A stretch of 64,000 nucleotides of DNA from an uncultured Christensenella sp. (lineage in GTDB: Bacteria > Bacillota > Clostridia > Christensenellales > UBA1242), in NCBI GenBank assembly GCA_910584295.1, contig CAJTYR010000002.1:124001-188000 (forward strand), in the 5' to 3' direction. Below are positions 37,950 to 46,270 of this stretch, piece by piece. The translations under genes and the position numbers were made by a program. A model generated the notes under the pieces. That model did not search any database. It saw only the letters and a program-made list of their open reading frames with translations, and was not told where the DNA came from. The number at the start of each line of letters is the position of its first letter. Position 1 is the stretch's first letter.

Positions 37950-38178
37950 GCGTAGGCGTCACTTAAGCTCATTTTTGCCATGAGTGGCAAAAAGTTTCGC
38001 AATAACATTTGCCTACGCTTATTAGCGACCAGATGAAATCGTACTGCGTTGGCGATTTGTCGCTACTCTCTGGAGAAGAGATGTGGTGAGGGCAATTGGT
38101 ATTATATTAAAATTGCAACATGGTTGGACAAAAAACTGGCAAGATTATGTGACATAAAATAAAACGCCACATGGTGGC
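37945..38178 (+). ncRNA. multi-hairpin structured rpoB-rpoC spacer
   Basis: Five stems can be read directly. (1) AATAAGCGTAGGC (37945-37957) pairs perfectly with 38011-38023, and the left arm includes the rpoB stop codon. (2) Inside it lies a 9-bp stem TTTTTGCCA/TGGCAAAAA (37972-37993, loop TGAG). (3) TAGCGAC (38023-38029) with GTCGCTA (38059-38065), continued after a 6-base bulge by AAATCG/CGATTT. (4) GCAATT (38092-38097) with AATTGC (38111-38116). (5) GCCAC-atg-GTGGC (38166-38178) just before the rpoC ribosome binding site. Coding potential is poor. It could be a processing signal, an mRNA regulatory element or a remnant of a small repeat element. Confidence 0.6.
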
Positions 38179-38191
38179 TTAGGGGAAAAAT

Positions 38192-41100
38192 ATGTTTGAA
38201 CTTAATAACTTTGAAAAAATAAAGATTGGTATTGCTTCTCCAGAGAAGATCAGAGAATGGTCTCATGGTGAAGTTACAAAGCCGGAAACAATCAACTACA
38301 GAACCCAAAAACCTGAAAAAGATGGTCTTTTCTGTGAAAAGATTTTTGGACCAAAGAAGGACTGGGAATGTCACTGTGGAAAATATAAGAGAATCCGCTA
38401 TCGTGGGGTTGTCTGCGATAAGTGTGGGGTTGAGGTTACAAGAAGCAAAGTGCGCCGTGAAAGAATGGGGCATATTGAACTTGCATGTCCTGTAACTCAT
38501 CTTTGGTATTTCCGTTCTGTTCCTTCAAGAATCGGAACTCTTCTTGACCTTACTCCAAAAACTCTTGAGCAAGTTGTTTATTATATCAACTATATTGTTA
38601 CTGACCCTAAAAATACTGATTTAAGTTATAAACAAATCTTGAATGATAAGGAATATCGTGACGCTGTTGAAAAATATGGTTATTCAGCTTTTGATGCTGG
38701 GATGGGAGCAGAGGCGATCAAAATTCTTCTTTCTCATGTTGACCTTGAAAAGGATAGTGCCGCACTTAAAGAAGAACTCAAAACTGCAAAGGGACAAAGA
38801 AAAATCAAAGCTGCAAAGAAGCTTGATGTTGTTGAATCTTTCAGAAAGAGTGGAAACAGCCCAACTTGGATGGTTTTGGATGTTATCCCTGTTCTTCCAC
38901 CAGAACTTCGTCCTATGGTTCCATTGGATGGGGGAAGATATGCAACAAGCGATTTGAACGATTTATATAGAAGAGTTATCAACAGAAACAATCGTTTGAA
39001 AAAGTTGATGGAATTGGGTGCTCCTGATGTTATTGTAAGAAATGAAAAGAGAATGCTTCAAGAAGCTGTTGACAATTTGATCGACAATGGTAAGCGTGGC
39101 AAACCTGTTCAAGGTTCAAAGCAAAGAGATTTGAAATCGCTCACTGCAATGCTTGGTGGAAAGCAAGGTCGTTTCAGACAAAACCTTCTTGGAAAGCGTG
39201 TTGACTATTCTGGACGTTCTGTTATCGTTGTTGGACCAGAACTTAAGATGTATCAATGTGGTCTTCCAAAAGAAATGGCTTTGGAACTTTTCAAACCATT
39301 CATCATCAACAGACTTATTGATTTGAATGAATCTAACAATATTAAGAGCGCAAAACGTATGATTGAAAGAGAAAAACCAATCGTTTGGGATGTGCTTGCA
39401 GATGTTATCAAAGATCATCCAGTGCTTCTTAACAGAGCTCCAACTCTTCACAGACTTTCAGTTCAAGCTTTTGAACCTGTTCTTGTTGAAGGAAGAGCAA
39501 TTAAGTTGCACCCATCTGTCTGTGCTGCGTTCAACGCCGACTTCGATGGTGACCAAATGCCTGTTCATATTCCACTTTCAATTGATGCAAGAACTGAGGC
39601 AAGAATGCTTATGCTTGCTTCCAACAATATCCTTAAACTTGCAGATGGCGAACCTATTGTTACTCCTGCACAGGACGTTGTGCTTGGATGTTATTATTTG
39701 ACACTTATCAGACCTGGCGCAAAGGGTGAAGGATCAATTTTCGCATCAAAGAATGAAGTTATCTATGCATACCAAACAAAAAATTTGGATTTGCAAGCGG
39801 AAATTGCTGTCAGACTTTCAAAAGTGGTTGACGGAAAGACATACACAAAGAGAATCACAACTTCTGCAGGAAGAATTTTGTTTAACAATATCATCCCTCA
39901 AAACTTGGGTTATGTTGATCGAAGCAATCCAGACAACATCTGTGAACTTGAAATCAACAAAGAAGTCAAGAAAAAGGATTTGGGTAAGATTGTTGCTGAC
40001 TGCTATGACAAATTGGGAACAACAGAATGTTCTAAACTTGTTGACAGAATTAAAGAACTTGGATATAAATATTCAACTTTGGCATCAGTTTCTGTGAACA
40101 TCTATGATATTCAAGAACCTGCTGAAAAGGCGGAGATTTTGAAAGAAGCAGATGCAAAAGTTCTTGAAAATGAAAAACTTTTGAGACGTGGTCTTATCAC
40201 TCTTGATGAAAAAGTTAATGAAAACGTTGTTATCTGGAACGAAGCAACTCAACAAGTGCAAAATGCTGTTGTGAAAGATATGGACAAGTTTAACCCATTT
40301 AATTTGATGGTTGGTTCTGGCGCTCGTGGAAATGCCGTTCAGTTGAACCAAGACTGTGGTATGATCGGAATTAAAGCAACGGCATCTGGTATCAAAAATG
40401 ACACTCCAATCAAATCTTCATTTAAGCAAGGTTTGTCTCCAATTGAATACTTTATTAACTCTCGTGGTTCGAGAAAAGGTTTGTCAGATACAGCGCTTAA
40501 AACAGCTGACTCTGGTTATTTGACAAGAAGACTTGTTGACATTGCTCAAGACATTGTCATCACAACTGAAGACTGTTTTGAAGATAGTGGCGAAAAGGTT
40601 AAGGGTGTTGTTGTTTCTGACCTCATCTCTGATGGTTTCGTTCAAGAAACTCTTGATGAAAGAATCTATGGAAGAGTTGCAGTAAATGACATTATTGATC
40701 CAAAAACAAAAGAAGTGATTGTTCCTGCAAACACAATGATTTCAAAAGCACAAGCTTTGGCGGTTGTGAAAGCTGGAATTAAGGAAGTAGAAATCAGATC
40801 ACTTATCACTTGCCGTTGCAAGCATGGTGTTTGTGCAAAGTGTTATGGAAGAAGCATGGCTGGAAAAGATATGGTTACTCTTGGTGAAGCAGTTGGAATT
40901 ATTGCTGCTCAATCAATCGGTGAACCTGGTACACAGCTTACTATGAGAACATTCCACACTGGTGGTGCTGCCGTTGCTGCCGACATCACTCAAGGTCTTC
41001 CTAGAGTTGAAGAAATCTTTGAAGCAAGAAGACCAAAAGGTGAATGTCTCTTGGCAGAGGTTTCTGGAAAAGTTAAGATCAAAGAAGATGCAAAAACTTA

Positions 41101-41725
41101 TCAAATCACAATCATCACCGGCGAAGGCGACATTGATTATGAAGTGAGAAAGCCTGCTGTGCTTAAAGTTAAGAATGGCGAAATGGTTGAGCCTGGCACA
41201 CAGCTTACTGCTGGTGCAATCAATCCTTCTGACCTTCTTGTTACAAAGGGGCTTAAGGGACTTCAACAATATTTGCTTACAGAAGTTATCTCTGTTTACA
41301 GAAGCCAAGATGTTAAGGTTAATGATAAGCATATTGAAATCATCATCAGACAAATGCTTAAGAAAGTTAAGATTGAAGATTCTGGTGATACAAATCTCCT
41401 TACTGGTGATGTTATTGACATTGCCAAGTGTGAAGAAGAAAACGAAAGAGTGCTTAGAGAAGGCGGAAGACCAGCAATTGCAAGAAGAATTCTTCTTGGT
41501 ATTACAAAGGCTTCTCTTTCAACTGAAAGTTTCCTTTCTGCTTCATCCTTCCAAGAGACTTCAAGAGTTCTTACTGATGCTGCACTTAAGGGCAAGGTGG
41601 ACAACTTGATTGGTATTAAGGAAAATGTTATCATCGGAAAGCTTATTCCTGCTGGAACTGGTCTTAAAAAATACAGAACAGTTGTTCCTGTCAAGGTTGA
41701 AACAAGCGAAACAGTTGCCGAATAA
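38192..41725 (+). CDS. rpoC: RNA polymerase beta' subunit
   Basis: 1177 residues after TTAGGGGAAAAAT. The N-terminal zinc site reads CHCGKYK and CDKCGVE, the catalytic Mg motif is NADFDGDQM, and the second zinc site CRCKHGVCAKCYG precedes the trigger-loop region. Bridge-helix and trigger-loop blocks (GARGNAVQL, TMRTFHTGG) are intact. Length is typical for Bacillota. Transcription probably comes mainly from the rpoB promoters through the structured spacer. Confidence 0.98.
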   Translation: MFELNNFEKIKIGIASPEKIREWSHGEVTKPETINYRTQKPEKDGLFCEKIFGPKKDWECHCGKYKRIRYRGVVCDKCGVEVTRSKVRRERMGHIELACPVTHLWYFRSVPSRIGTLLDLTPKTLEQVVYYINYIVTDPKNTDLSYKQILNDKEYRDAVEKYGYSAFDAGMGAEAIKILLSHVDLEKDSAALKEELKTAKGQRKIKAAKKLDVVESFRKSGNSPTWMVLDVIPVLPPELRPMVPLDGGRYATSDLNDLYRRVINRNNRLKKLMELGAPDVIVRNEKRMLQEAVDNLIDNGKRGKPVQGSKQRDLKSLTAMLGGKQGRFRQNLLGKRVDYSGRSVIVVGPELKMYQCGLPKEMALELFKPFIINRLIDLNESNNIKSAKRMIEREKPIVWDVLADVIKDHPVLLNRAPTLHRLSVQAFEPVLVEGRAIKLHPSVCAAFNADFDGDQMPVHIPLSIDARTEARMLMLASNNILKLADGEPIVTPAQDVVLGCYYLTLIRPGAKGEGSIFASKNEVIYAYQTKNLDLQAEIAVRLSKVVDGKTYTKRITTSAGRILFNNIIPQNLGYVDRSNPDNICELEINKEVKKKDLGKIVADCYDKLGTTECSKLVDRIKELGYKYSTLASVSVNIYDIQEPAEKAEILKEADAKVLENEKLLRRGLITLDEKVNENVVIWNEATQQVQNAVVKDMDKFNPFNLMVGSGARGNAVQLNQDCGMIGIKATASGIKNDTPIKSSFKQGLSPIEYFINSRGSRKGLSDTALKTADSGYLTRRLVDIAQDIVITTEDCFEDSGEKVKGVVVSDLISDGFVQETLDERIYGRVAVNDIIDPKTKEVIVPANTMISKAQALAVVKAGIKEVEIRSLITCRCKHGVCAKCYGRSMAGKDMVTLGEAVGIIAAQSIGEPGTQLTMRTFHTGGAAVAADITQGLPRVEEIFEARRPKGECLLAEVSGKVKIKEDAKTYQITIITGEGDIDYEVRKPAVLKVKNGEMVEPGTQLTAGAINPSDLLVTKGLKGLQQYLLTEVISVYRSQDVKVNDKHIEIIIRQMLKKVKIEDSGDTNLLTGDVIDIAKCEEENERVLREGGRPAIARRILLGITKASLSTESFLSASSFQETSRVLTDAALKGKVDNLIGIKENVIIGKLIPAGTGLKKYRTVVPVKVETSETVAE

Positions 41726-41762
41726 TTTTAACCAATTTTGAATTGTTTGAATATTAAACAAT

Positions 41763-41788
41763 AAAAGACTGAATTCTCAGTCTTTTTT
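41763..41788 (+). terminator. rpoBC terminator
   Basis: GACTGA-attc-TCAGTC with A-rich left and six T on the right; symmetrical. Confidence 0.9.
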
Positions 41789-41800
41789 GTATTTTTCTTC

Positions 41801-41839
41801 TTGTATTTTAACGCAAGACATGGTATGATAGAGATTATG
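41801..41839 (+). promoter_or_regulatory. promoter giving a leaderless HAD-nucleotidase mRNA
   Basis: TTGTAT (41801-41806), 17 bp, TGG-TATGAT (41824-41829), then 7 bp to the ATG at 41837. The standard start falls on 41836-41837. No Shine-Dalgarno site is present. Confidence 0.6.
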
Positions 41840-42589
41840 TTCATTATTAAAGCAGGAGTTGATTTAGATAAAACGATATTTGATTGCAATTCACCATTGT
41901 ATAATTTTCTCAACCGCATTAAATTTAACAAAAAAGACAAACTTAAATATCATGAGGTTGATAGGGATGCTGTTTGCAAGCAATCTGTGTTTAACAAAGT
42001 TTTTAAACTTCTCAATCCCAATTACTTTTTCGCTTTACCAGAAGCGGTTGAGACAATCAACGGTCTTTCTAATATTGGGTTTGAGTTTCATCTTGTTTCA
42101 GACAGACCATATATAAAACCTATTATCGCCTTAACACTTGCGAGTTTACAAAGCCATAATATCAAATATGCTAAATTGATTTTGGGTTGTTCAAACAAAG
42201 CTGAATATGCAAAGGAAAAGGGACTTGATTATTTTATTGATAATAAAGAGGAAATTTGTCAACTTCTTGCACAAAGGACAGGTGTGAGCGTTGTTCGCGT
42301 CGAGGCGGATGTAAAGAAGGCTAACAAAAATGTCCCAACTGATTATTTGGAGTTGTTTGGCTTTAATGAAAGACATAAGAAAATTCTTAAATCTCCAAAT
42401 AATAATGGTTTAAAGAGATCAACCAATGTTCAAGTGTTTTCATCTTGGTCTAGCATTGGGGAATATTTAAAAGAGGAACAGCGTCGTAAGTTTGGGGTGA
42501 GTATTTTACGAGAGATATTTAAGAAATATGACGCCAAAAATTTTATTGCAAAAGGCTTATGTTTGCCGGCACCACAAAAAGAAAAATAA
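41837..42589 (+). CDS. HAD-superfamily 5'-nucleotidase-like protein
   Basis: 250 residues from the ATG at 41837; the frame opens upstream at a TTG that lies in the promoter. The N-terminus GVDLDKTIFDCN is the HAD nucleophile motif (D-x-D-x-T), the middle has motif II (FHLVSDRP), and motif IV is in DYFIDNKEE. The pattern matches cytosolic deoxyribonucleotidases (NT5C-like). The C-terminal 60 residues are basic and not typical of the family. Monocistronic, with its own promoter and terminator. It likely dephosphorylates a nucleotide; the exact substrate is unknown. Confidence 0.75.
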   Translation: MFIIKAGVDLDKTIFDCNSPLYNFLNRIKFNKKDKLKYHEVDRDAVCKQSVFNKVFKLLNPNYFFALPEAVETINGLSNIGFEFHLVSDRPYIKPIIALTLASLQSHNIKYAKLILGCSNKAEYAKEKGLDYFIDNKEEICQLLAQRTGVSVVRVEADVKKANKNVPTDYLELFGFNERHKKILKSPNNNGLKRSTNVQVFSSWSSIGEYLKEEQRRKFGVSILREIFKKYDAKNFIAKGLCLPAPQKEK

Positions 42590-42618
42590 AGACGAAGGCG
42601 GAAAGCTTACGTCTTTTT
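42588..42618 (+). terminator. terminator of the HAD gene
   Basis: AAGACG / CGTCTT stem with a long loop and following T residues. Confidence 0.7.
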
Positions 42619-42637
42619 AATTTTTTTATGTTTTATT

Positions 42638-42665
42638 TTGTCGAAAATAAAAATTTTGTTATAAT
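42638..42665 (+). promoter_or_regulatory. lemA promoter
   Basis: TTGTCG (42638-42643), 16 bp, TATAAT (42660-42665) preceded by TGT. The predicted start near 42672 leaves just enough leader for the AGGAG site at 42674-42678. Confidence 0.75.
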
Positions 42666-42688
42666 AATTTTATAGGAGAAGAAAAGAT

Positions 42689-43351
42689 ATGAGCAAAGGT
42701 AGTAAGGCTTGGATTTTTGGATTGTTTTCAGCATGTGTTGTTTTTGCTGTTTTGGGTGGGGTTATGACGATTCTCTCTATTGTGGCAGCAATTGTTTTTT
42801 TTGCACTTGCAGGAATCCTTTTCATTTTTGCACTGATGGTTGTTATTCTTTATAATCAAATGGTTACATATCGAAATAAAGTTAAAGAGAGTTTGGCACT
42901 TATTGACATTCAACTGAAGATGAGATTTGATCTTATTCCTAATTTGGTGGAAAGTGTTAAGGGCTATACAAAGCACGAAGAAAAGGTTTTCAAATCTATT
43001 GCAAGGCTTCGCAATTTGGCGATGAAATCAACTGATGAAAAAGAAGTTTTGGAATATGCAAACAAATCCGTACCTATGATGAAAAGTATTATTGCAATTG
43101 CTGAGGACTATCCAGAACTTAAGAGTGGTATGCTTTTTCAAGATTTGATGAGTCAACTTTCTGATGTTGAAGATAGAATTGCTGCATCAAGAAGAATTTA
43201 TGACATGAATGTCAATGAGTTTAACACTCTTCTTGAAAAATTTCCAAACAATCTTTTTGCAAAGAGTTTTGATTTTGCCAGAATGGAACTTTTCAAGATT
43301 GATAGTGCTGAAAAAGTTGTGACAAAAATCTCTTTACAGGATGAGGAATAA
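42689..43351 (+). CDS. lemA: LemA family protein
   Basis: 220 residues. Two hydrophobic helices at about 8-60 are followed by the LemA helical bundle with its signature (YRNKVKESLALIDIQLKMRFDLIPNLV, shown in part: IDIQLKMRFDLIPNLVE). LemA proteins are membrane-bound and usually paired with TPM or DUF3137 proteins; their biochemical role is unsettled. The DUF3137 gene starts 2 bp downstream, so the two surely form an operon. Confidence 0.92.
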   Translation: MSKGSKAWIFGLFSACVVFAVLGGVMTILSIVAAIVFFALAGILFIFALMVVILYNQMVTYRNKVKESLALIDIQLKMRFDLIPNLVESVKGYTKHEEKVFKSIARLRNLAMKSTDEKEVLEYANKSVPMMKSIIAIAEDYPELKSGMLFQDLMSQLSDVEDRIAASRRIYDMNVNEFNTLLEKFPNNLFAKSFDFARMELFKIDSAEKVVTKISLQDEE

Positions 43352-43353
43352 TT

Positions 43354-44301
43354 ATGATTTCAAGAGAAGAATTTGCACAATTTAAAAAAGATCTTTTCAC
43401 TGGTGAAGAGAAAAGAAAATACAAAGATGTGACAAAGAAGACCAGAATAATTCGATTGATACTTTGTTCTGTTTTTGTGGTGATTGGTGTTTCAGTTTTG
43501 GTATCAACACTTATAGGTTTTAATCACACCAGTTCGGGAGATATGATGACAGTGACTGTTGTTCCCATGATATGTTTTGCAGGTTTTGTTTTGACCATTG
43601 TTTTCACTAATTATTACAAGTCTAAAAAACTTGAAGAATTGCGAAAAGTAAAATTGCCAAAGACGCTTGAGTTTTTGGTGGGGGATGGGTTGAATGGATT
43701 TTCATTTAATTCTTCTTTGAGTGAAGATGAGTTTAAAAGTTCTGGTTTTTGCGGTTCTTATGATGATTTTAGAGGTGAGGATCTGATTGACATCGACATT
43801 CCAAAGCGTAATGGCAAAAGATCTGGTGTGTCTTTTAAGGCTTGTGACTTGCATGTGACAGAGAGACATACTGACAGTGATGGTGATACGCATGATGTTA
43901 CGGTTTATTCTGGGAGTTTTTGTGCTGTTCATTTTCCAAAGGAATTTAAGTGTAAACTTACCTTGAATTGCAGTGTGAGTGGCGTGAAAAAGTTTAAATT
44001 GGAAGATGTTTCTTTCAACAAAGAGTTTCAAGTTTTCACGGACAACAAAGTGGAGGCTCTTTGCATTTTGACCCCAACTATGATGCAAAAAATTATCAAA
44101 CTTAATAAAAAAGTTAGAAACTTTAAGATTTCAATTTTTGATAACCATCTTTTCCTTGGTTTTGTTGGCTTCAATTTGTTTGAATTTGGGACATCAAAAG
44201 AAGGTCTTAATGAGAAGATGTTTGATGATATCTATGATGATGTGGAGTTGTTACTTGCAATTATTAATGAATTGAAAAGTAACAAAAATTTTAAGGTTTA
44301 A
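43354..44301 (+). CDS. DUF3137 membrane protein, partner of LemA
   Basis: 315 residues, GAGGA before ATG. Two TM helices (about 30-52 and 62-85) precede a beta-rich soluble domain with the DUF3137 pattern (FSLSEDEF-type start, DLIDIDIP, VYSGSFCAVHFPKEF, and a late NHLFLGF). The pairing with LemA is common in Bacillota and Proteobacteria. It may act in membrane or envelope maintenance, but no activity is known. Confidence 0.85.
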   Translation: MISREEFAQFKKDLFTGEEKRKYKDVTKKTRIIRLILCSVFVVIGVSVLVSTLIGFNHTSSGDMMTVTVVPMICFAGFVLTIVFTNYYKSKKLEELRKVKLPKTLEFLVGDGLNGFSFNSSLSEDEFKSSGFCGSYDDFRGEDLIDIDIPKRNGKRSGVSFKACDLHVTERHTDSDGDTHDVTVYSGSFCAVHFPKEFKCKLTLNCSVSGVKKFKLEDVSFNKEFQVFTDNKVEALCILTPTMMQKIIKLNKKVRNFKISIFDNHLFLGFVGFNLFEFGTSKEGLNEKMFDDIYDDVELLLAIINELKSNKNFKV

Positions 44302-44306
44302 ATAAG

Positions 44307-44340
44307 AAAGAGGATAATTTTATATATTTCCTCTTTTTTT
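44307..44340 (+). terminator. terminator of the lemA operon
   Basis: AAGAGGA / TCCTCTT stem, AT-only loop, long T tract. Confidence 0.8.
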
Positions 44341-44351
44341 ATTGAAAAATG

Positions 44352-44404
44352 TTGACAAAATATGATGGATGAGTTATTATAATTACGAAATTACATAATT
44401 ACAT
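44352..44404 (+). promoter_or_regulatory. promoter with three tandem octamers, likely operator
   Basis: TTGACA (44352-44357), 17 bp, TATTAT (44375-44380). Right after the -10 come AATTACGA, AATTACAT and AATTACAT (44381-44404), three octamers in tandem, the last two identical. Transcription should start inside the repeats. The adjacent gene encodes a winged-helix regulator, so autoregulation is plausible. Confidence 0.7.
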
Positions 44405-44443
44405 AACAGATGCGTTACTATTTATAAGATAAGGAGGAGAGAA

Positions 44444-44950
44444 ATGGAGAAAGAAAACCAGCTTTTGAAAAAAATCGAAGAAATTGAATCTCGGCTTGAA
44501 AAACTTGAAGAAATAAAAAGCGATTCAAAGAATTTAAAAGAGAAGACAACCATTGACAAGACTGCACAAATGCAAGTGGGGATGCTTTCCTATTGTGGGA
44601 AGTATGAATCTCCAGACGGAGAAATTTCTGCCAAATTTGCGGGGGATGTTTATATTCCAAACTTCTTAAAAATCAACTCAAGAGATCTTGCTCAAGTTAT
44701 TGATGCATTTTCAAGTGAAGATCGAATTGATATTGTCAAATTGCTTTTGAAAAAAACATTGACTGCAAAAGAGATTATGGAAATTTTAAATTTTCCAACA
44801 ACTGGAAAGGTTTACCACCACCTTTCATTTTTGGAAAAGTTGGGAGTGATTTCAAAATCCAATGAAAAATTTTCAATCTCTGGCAAGTATATTTCTTGCA
44901 TCGTATTTATGATGTTGGGCGTTTCAAAAATTATTGAGGAGGGAAGATAA
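44444..44950 (+). CDS. ArsR-like winged-helix regulator with coiled-coil N-terminus
   Basis: 168 residues, AGGAGAGAA before ATG. Residues 1-38 form a charged coiled coil (ENQLLKKIEEIESRLEKLEE). Residues of about 85-150 form a winged helix with recognition helix in TTGKVYHHLSFLEKLGVI, the ArsR/HTH_20 type. Cys residues of the metal-sensing ArsR box are not evident, so the signal is probably not a thiolate-bound metal. It lies one base upstream of the DUF4932-like gene. Confidence 0.8.
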   Translation: MEKENQLLKKIEEIESRLEKLEEIKSDSKNLKEKTTIDKTAQMQVGMLSYCGKYESPDGEISAKFAGDVYIPNFLKINSRDLAQVIDAFSSEDRIDIVKLLLKKTLTAKEIMEILNFPTTGKVYHHLSFLEKLGVISKSNEKFSISGKYISCIVFMMLGVSKIIEEGR

Positions 44951-44951
44951 A

Positions 44952-45902
44952 ATGAATAGAGTGAAAATAGGTATTGATAAAAAGACTGAACTTATGGGCG
45001 TGCTTTTGTATGTATCAAATTATAGAAAAGAATTTCCAAATTTGATAAATTATAATCGTGATATAGAATATATTAATGAAATTTACAAGAGCTTTTCATC
45101 TTTTTCAAACCATAAAACCATTGAAATTTTAAATCAAGTTATTGAGAAATGTAATTTTTGTTATGATGCTCCTTATGTGCTTATCACCCAACTTAATGAA
45201 GATTTTTCGGTTGGAAAGCTTTTGGACTATCCATTTAAGTCAAGGCTCAAATCAAATCCTATTGTGATTGAGTTTTTGAAGTCTGTGAAAGACTTTGTGA
45301 AAGAAAGTGGATTTGAAAATTTTTTTGAATTTCACAAACCTTTGTATGAAAAGTGGATTCAAGAGTTTTCTTCTAAATTTAAAATGGATTCTTTTGAGCG
45401 TTTTGAAGAATTTTTTCATATAGAAGATGGTAAGAACTATTTTATTAATCTGCTCCCAACCACTGCGCATAAGGGGATGTATTACGATTTTCGAGATGAG
45501 AAAAATTATATCATTCATTTCAGAAATCGTCAGCAAGATGCTATCAAATTTGATGGAAACGGCAACACTTCAAGCATTTTTTGCACCTTTGCAATGTCAT
45601 TTTTAAGAGAAACTATTGAAAAAGAAAAATTGCAAGTTCCAATGGCGAAAGATTTTGAGGAAATTTTGAAAACAAAGTACACGCCAAGCACAAACTTGCA
45701 ATATATGTGTGGAGAGATTGCTGCGGTGTTGGAATGCATCTTTCATGATGAAGTTTGTCAAAATGGAGAGAAAAGAGATTTAAAATATGTGTATTCATGC
45801 AATTATGAGCGTGTGAAAAAAATTCATGATATTTTTCAAAAGTGGAGAGTTGGCAAATCTCAGTTTACTGATTGTCTGCAAAAAGCACTATATTTATTTT
45901 AG
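44952..45902 (+). CDS. DUF4932-like protein
   Basis: 316 residues from the ATG at 44952; GAGGAGGGA lies inside the end of the regulator gene, and an upstream in-frame start at 44934 overlaps that site. The N-terminal pattern GIDKKTELMGVLLYVSNY, then FSSFSNHKTIEIL and FCYDAPYVLI, resembles DUF4932, whose members are thought to be metallopeptidase-like. I see no HExxH motif, so catalysis is doubtful here. No secretion signal. Its coupling with a winged-helix regulator suggests a regulated two-gene stress or peptide-response unit, which is inference. Confidence 0.6.
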   Translation: MNRVKIGIDKKTELMGVLLYVSNYRKEFPNLINYNRDIEYINEIYKSFSSFSNHKTIEILNQVIEKCNFCYDAPYVLITQLNEDFSVGKLLDYPFKSRLKSNPIVIEFLKSVKDFVKESGFENFFEFHKPLYEKWIQEFSSKFKMDSFERFEEFFHIEDGKNYFINLLPTTAHKGMYYDFRDEKNYIIHFRNRQQDAIKFDGNGNTSSIFCTFAMSFLRETIEKEKLQVPMAKDFEEILKTKYTPSTNLQYMCGEIAAVLECIFHDEVCQNGEKRDLKYVYSCNYERVKKIHDIFQKWRVGKSQFTDCLQKALYLF

Positions 45903-45910
45903 AAAACGAA

Positions 45911-45943
45911 AGAAGCGAAGACATTTTCTTCGCTTTATTTTTT
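45911..45943. terminator. bidirectional terminator
   Basis: AAGCGAAG-acatttt-CTTCGCTT, T-rich on the plus side and T-containing on the minus side. Confidence 0.8.
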
Positions 45944-46270
45944 GTAGTATGCTTTTTTGCAGTTTTTGTGAGATGAACTTCTGTAATGGTTTTGCTTTGA
46001 TAATTTGTCACCACCTTTAACCTTTTGCATTTTTTAAGCATGGTTTTATGTGTAAAAAGTCGTGACCAGTTGGTTTATTTTTATAAAGCTGCTTTGCGTA
46101 ATTATAAAAGAGTTTGAATTTTTTCGTCATATTTTATCAAATTTATTTTGACAATTTTCATCATTTAAGTCTAAATAAATTGCTTTTTTAGACATTTTTC
46201 GCTCTTTTTCTTGTGGTTTAAGCATCTTTTTTATATAATAATATTGAAAAAATTACAAAGGTTAAATTAT
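45944..46270. other. intergenic region without a convincing gene
   Basis: About 330 bp, very AT-rich. On the minus strand two short basic frames overlap in different phases: a 37-residue one starting MTKKFKLFYNY (near 46131) and a 31-residue one starting MQKVKGGDKL that ends at 45935. Together they could be the remains of one frameshifted small gene; neither has a ribosome binding site. A TATAAT near the 3' end (about 46233-46238) is the likely promoter of the antiporter gene. Confidence 0.4.

Noticed and set aside
44381..44404. Tandem octamers as a CRISPR or minisatellite
   Set aside because: Only three units of 8 bp and no spacers; position at the promoter points to an operator.
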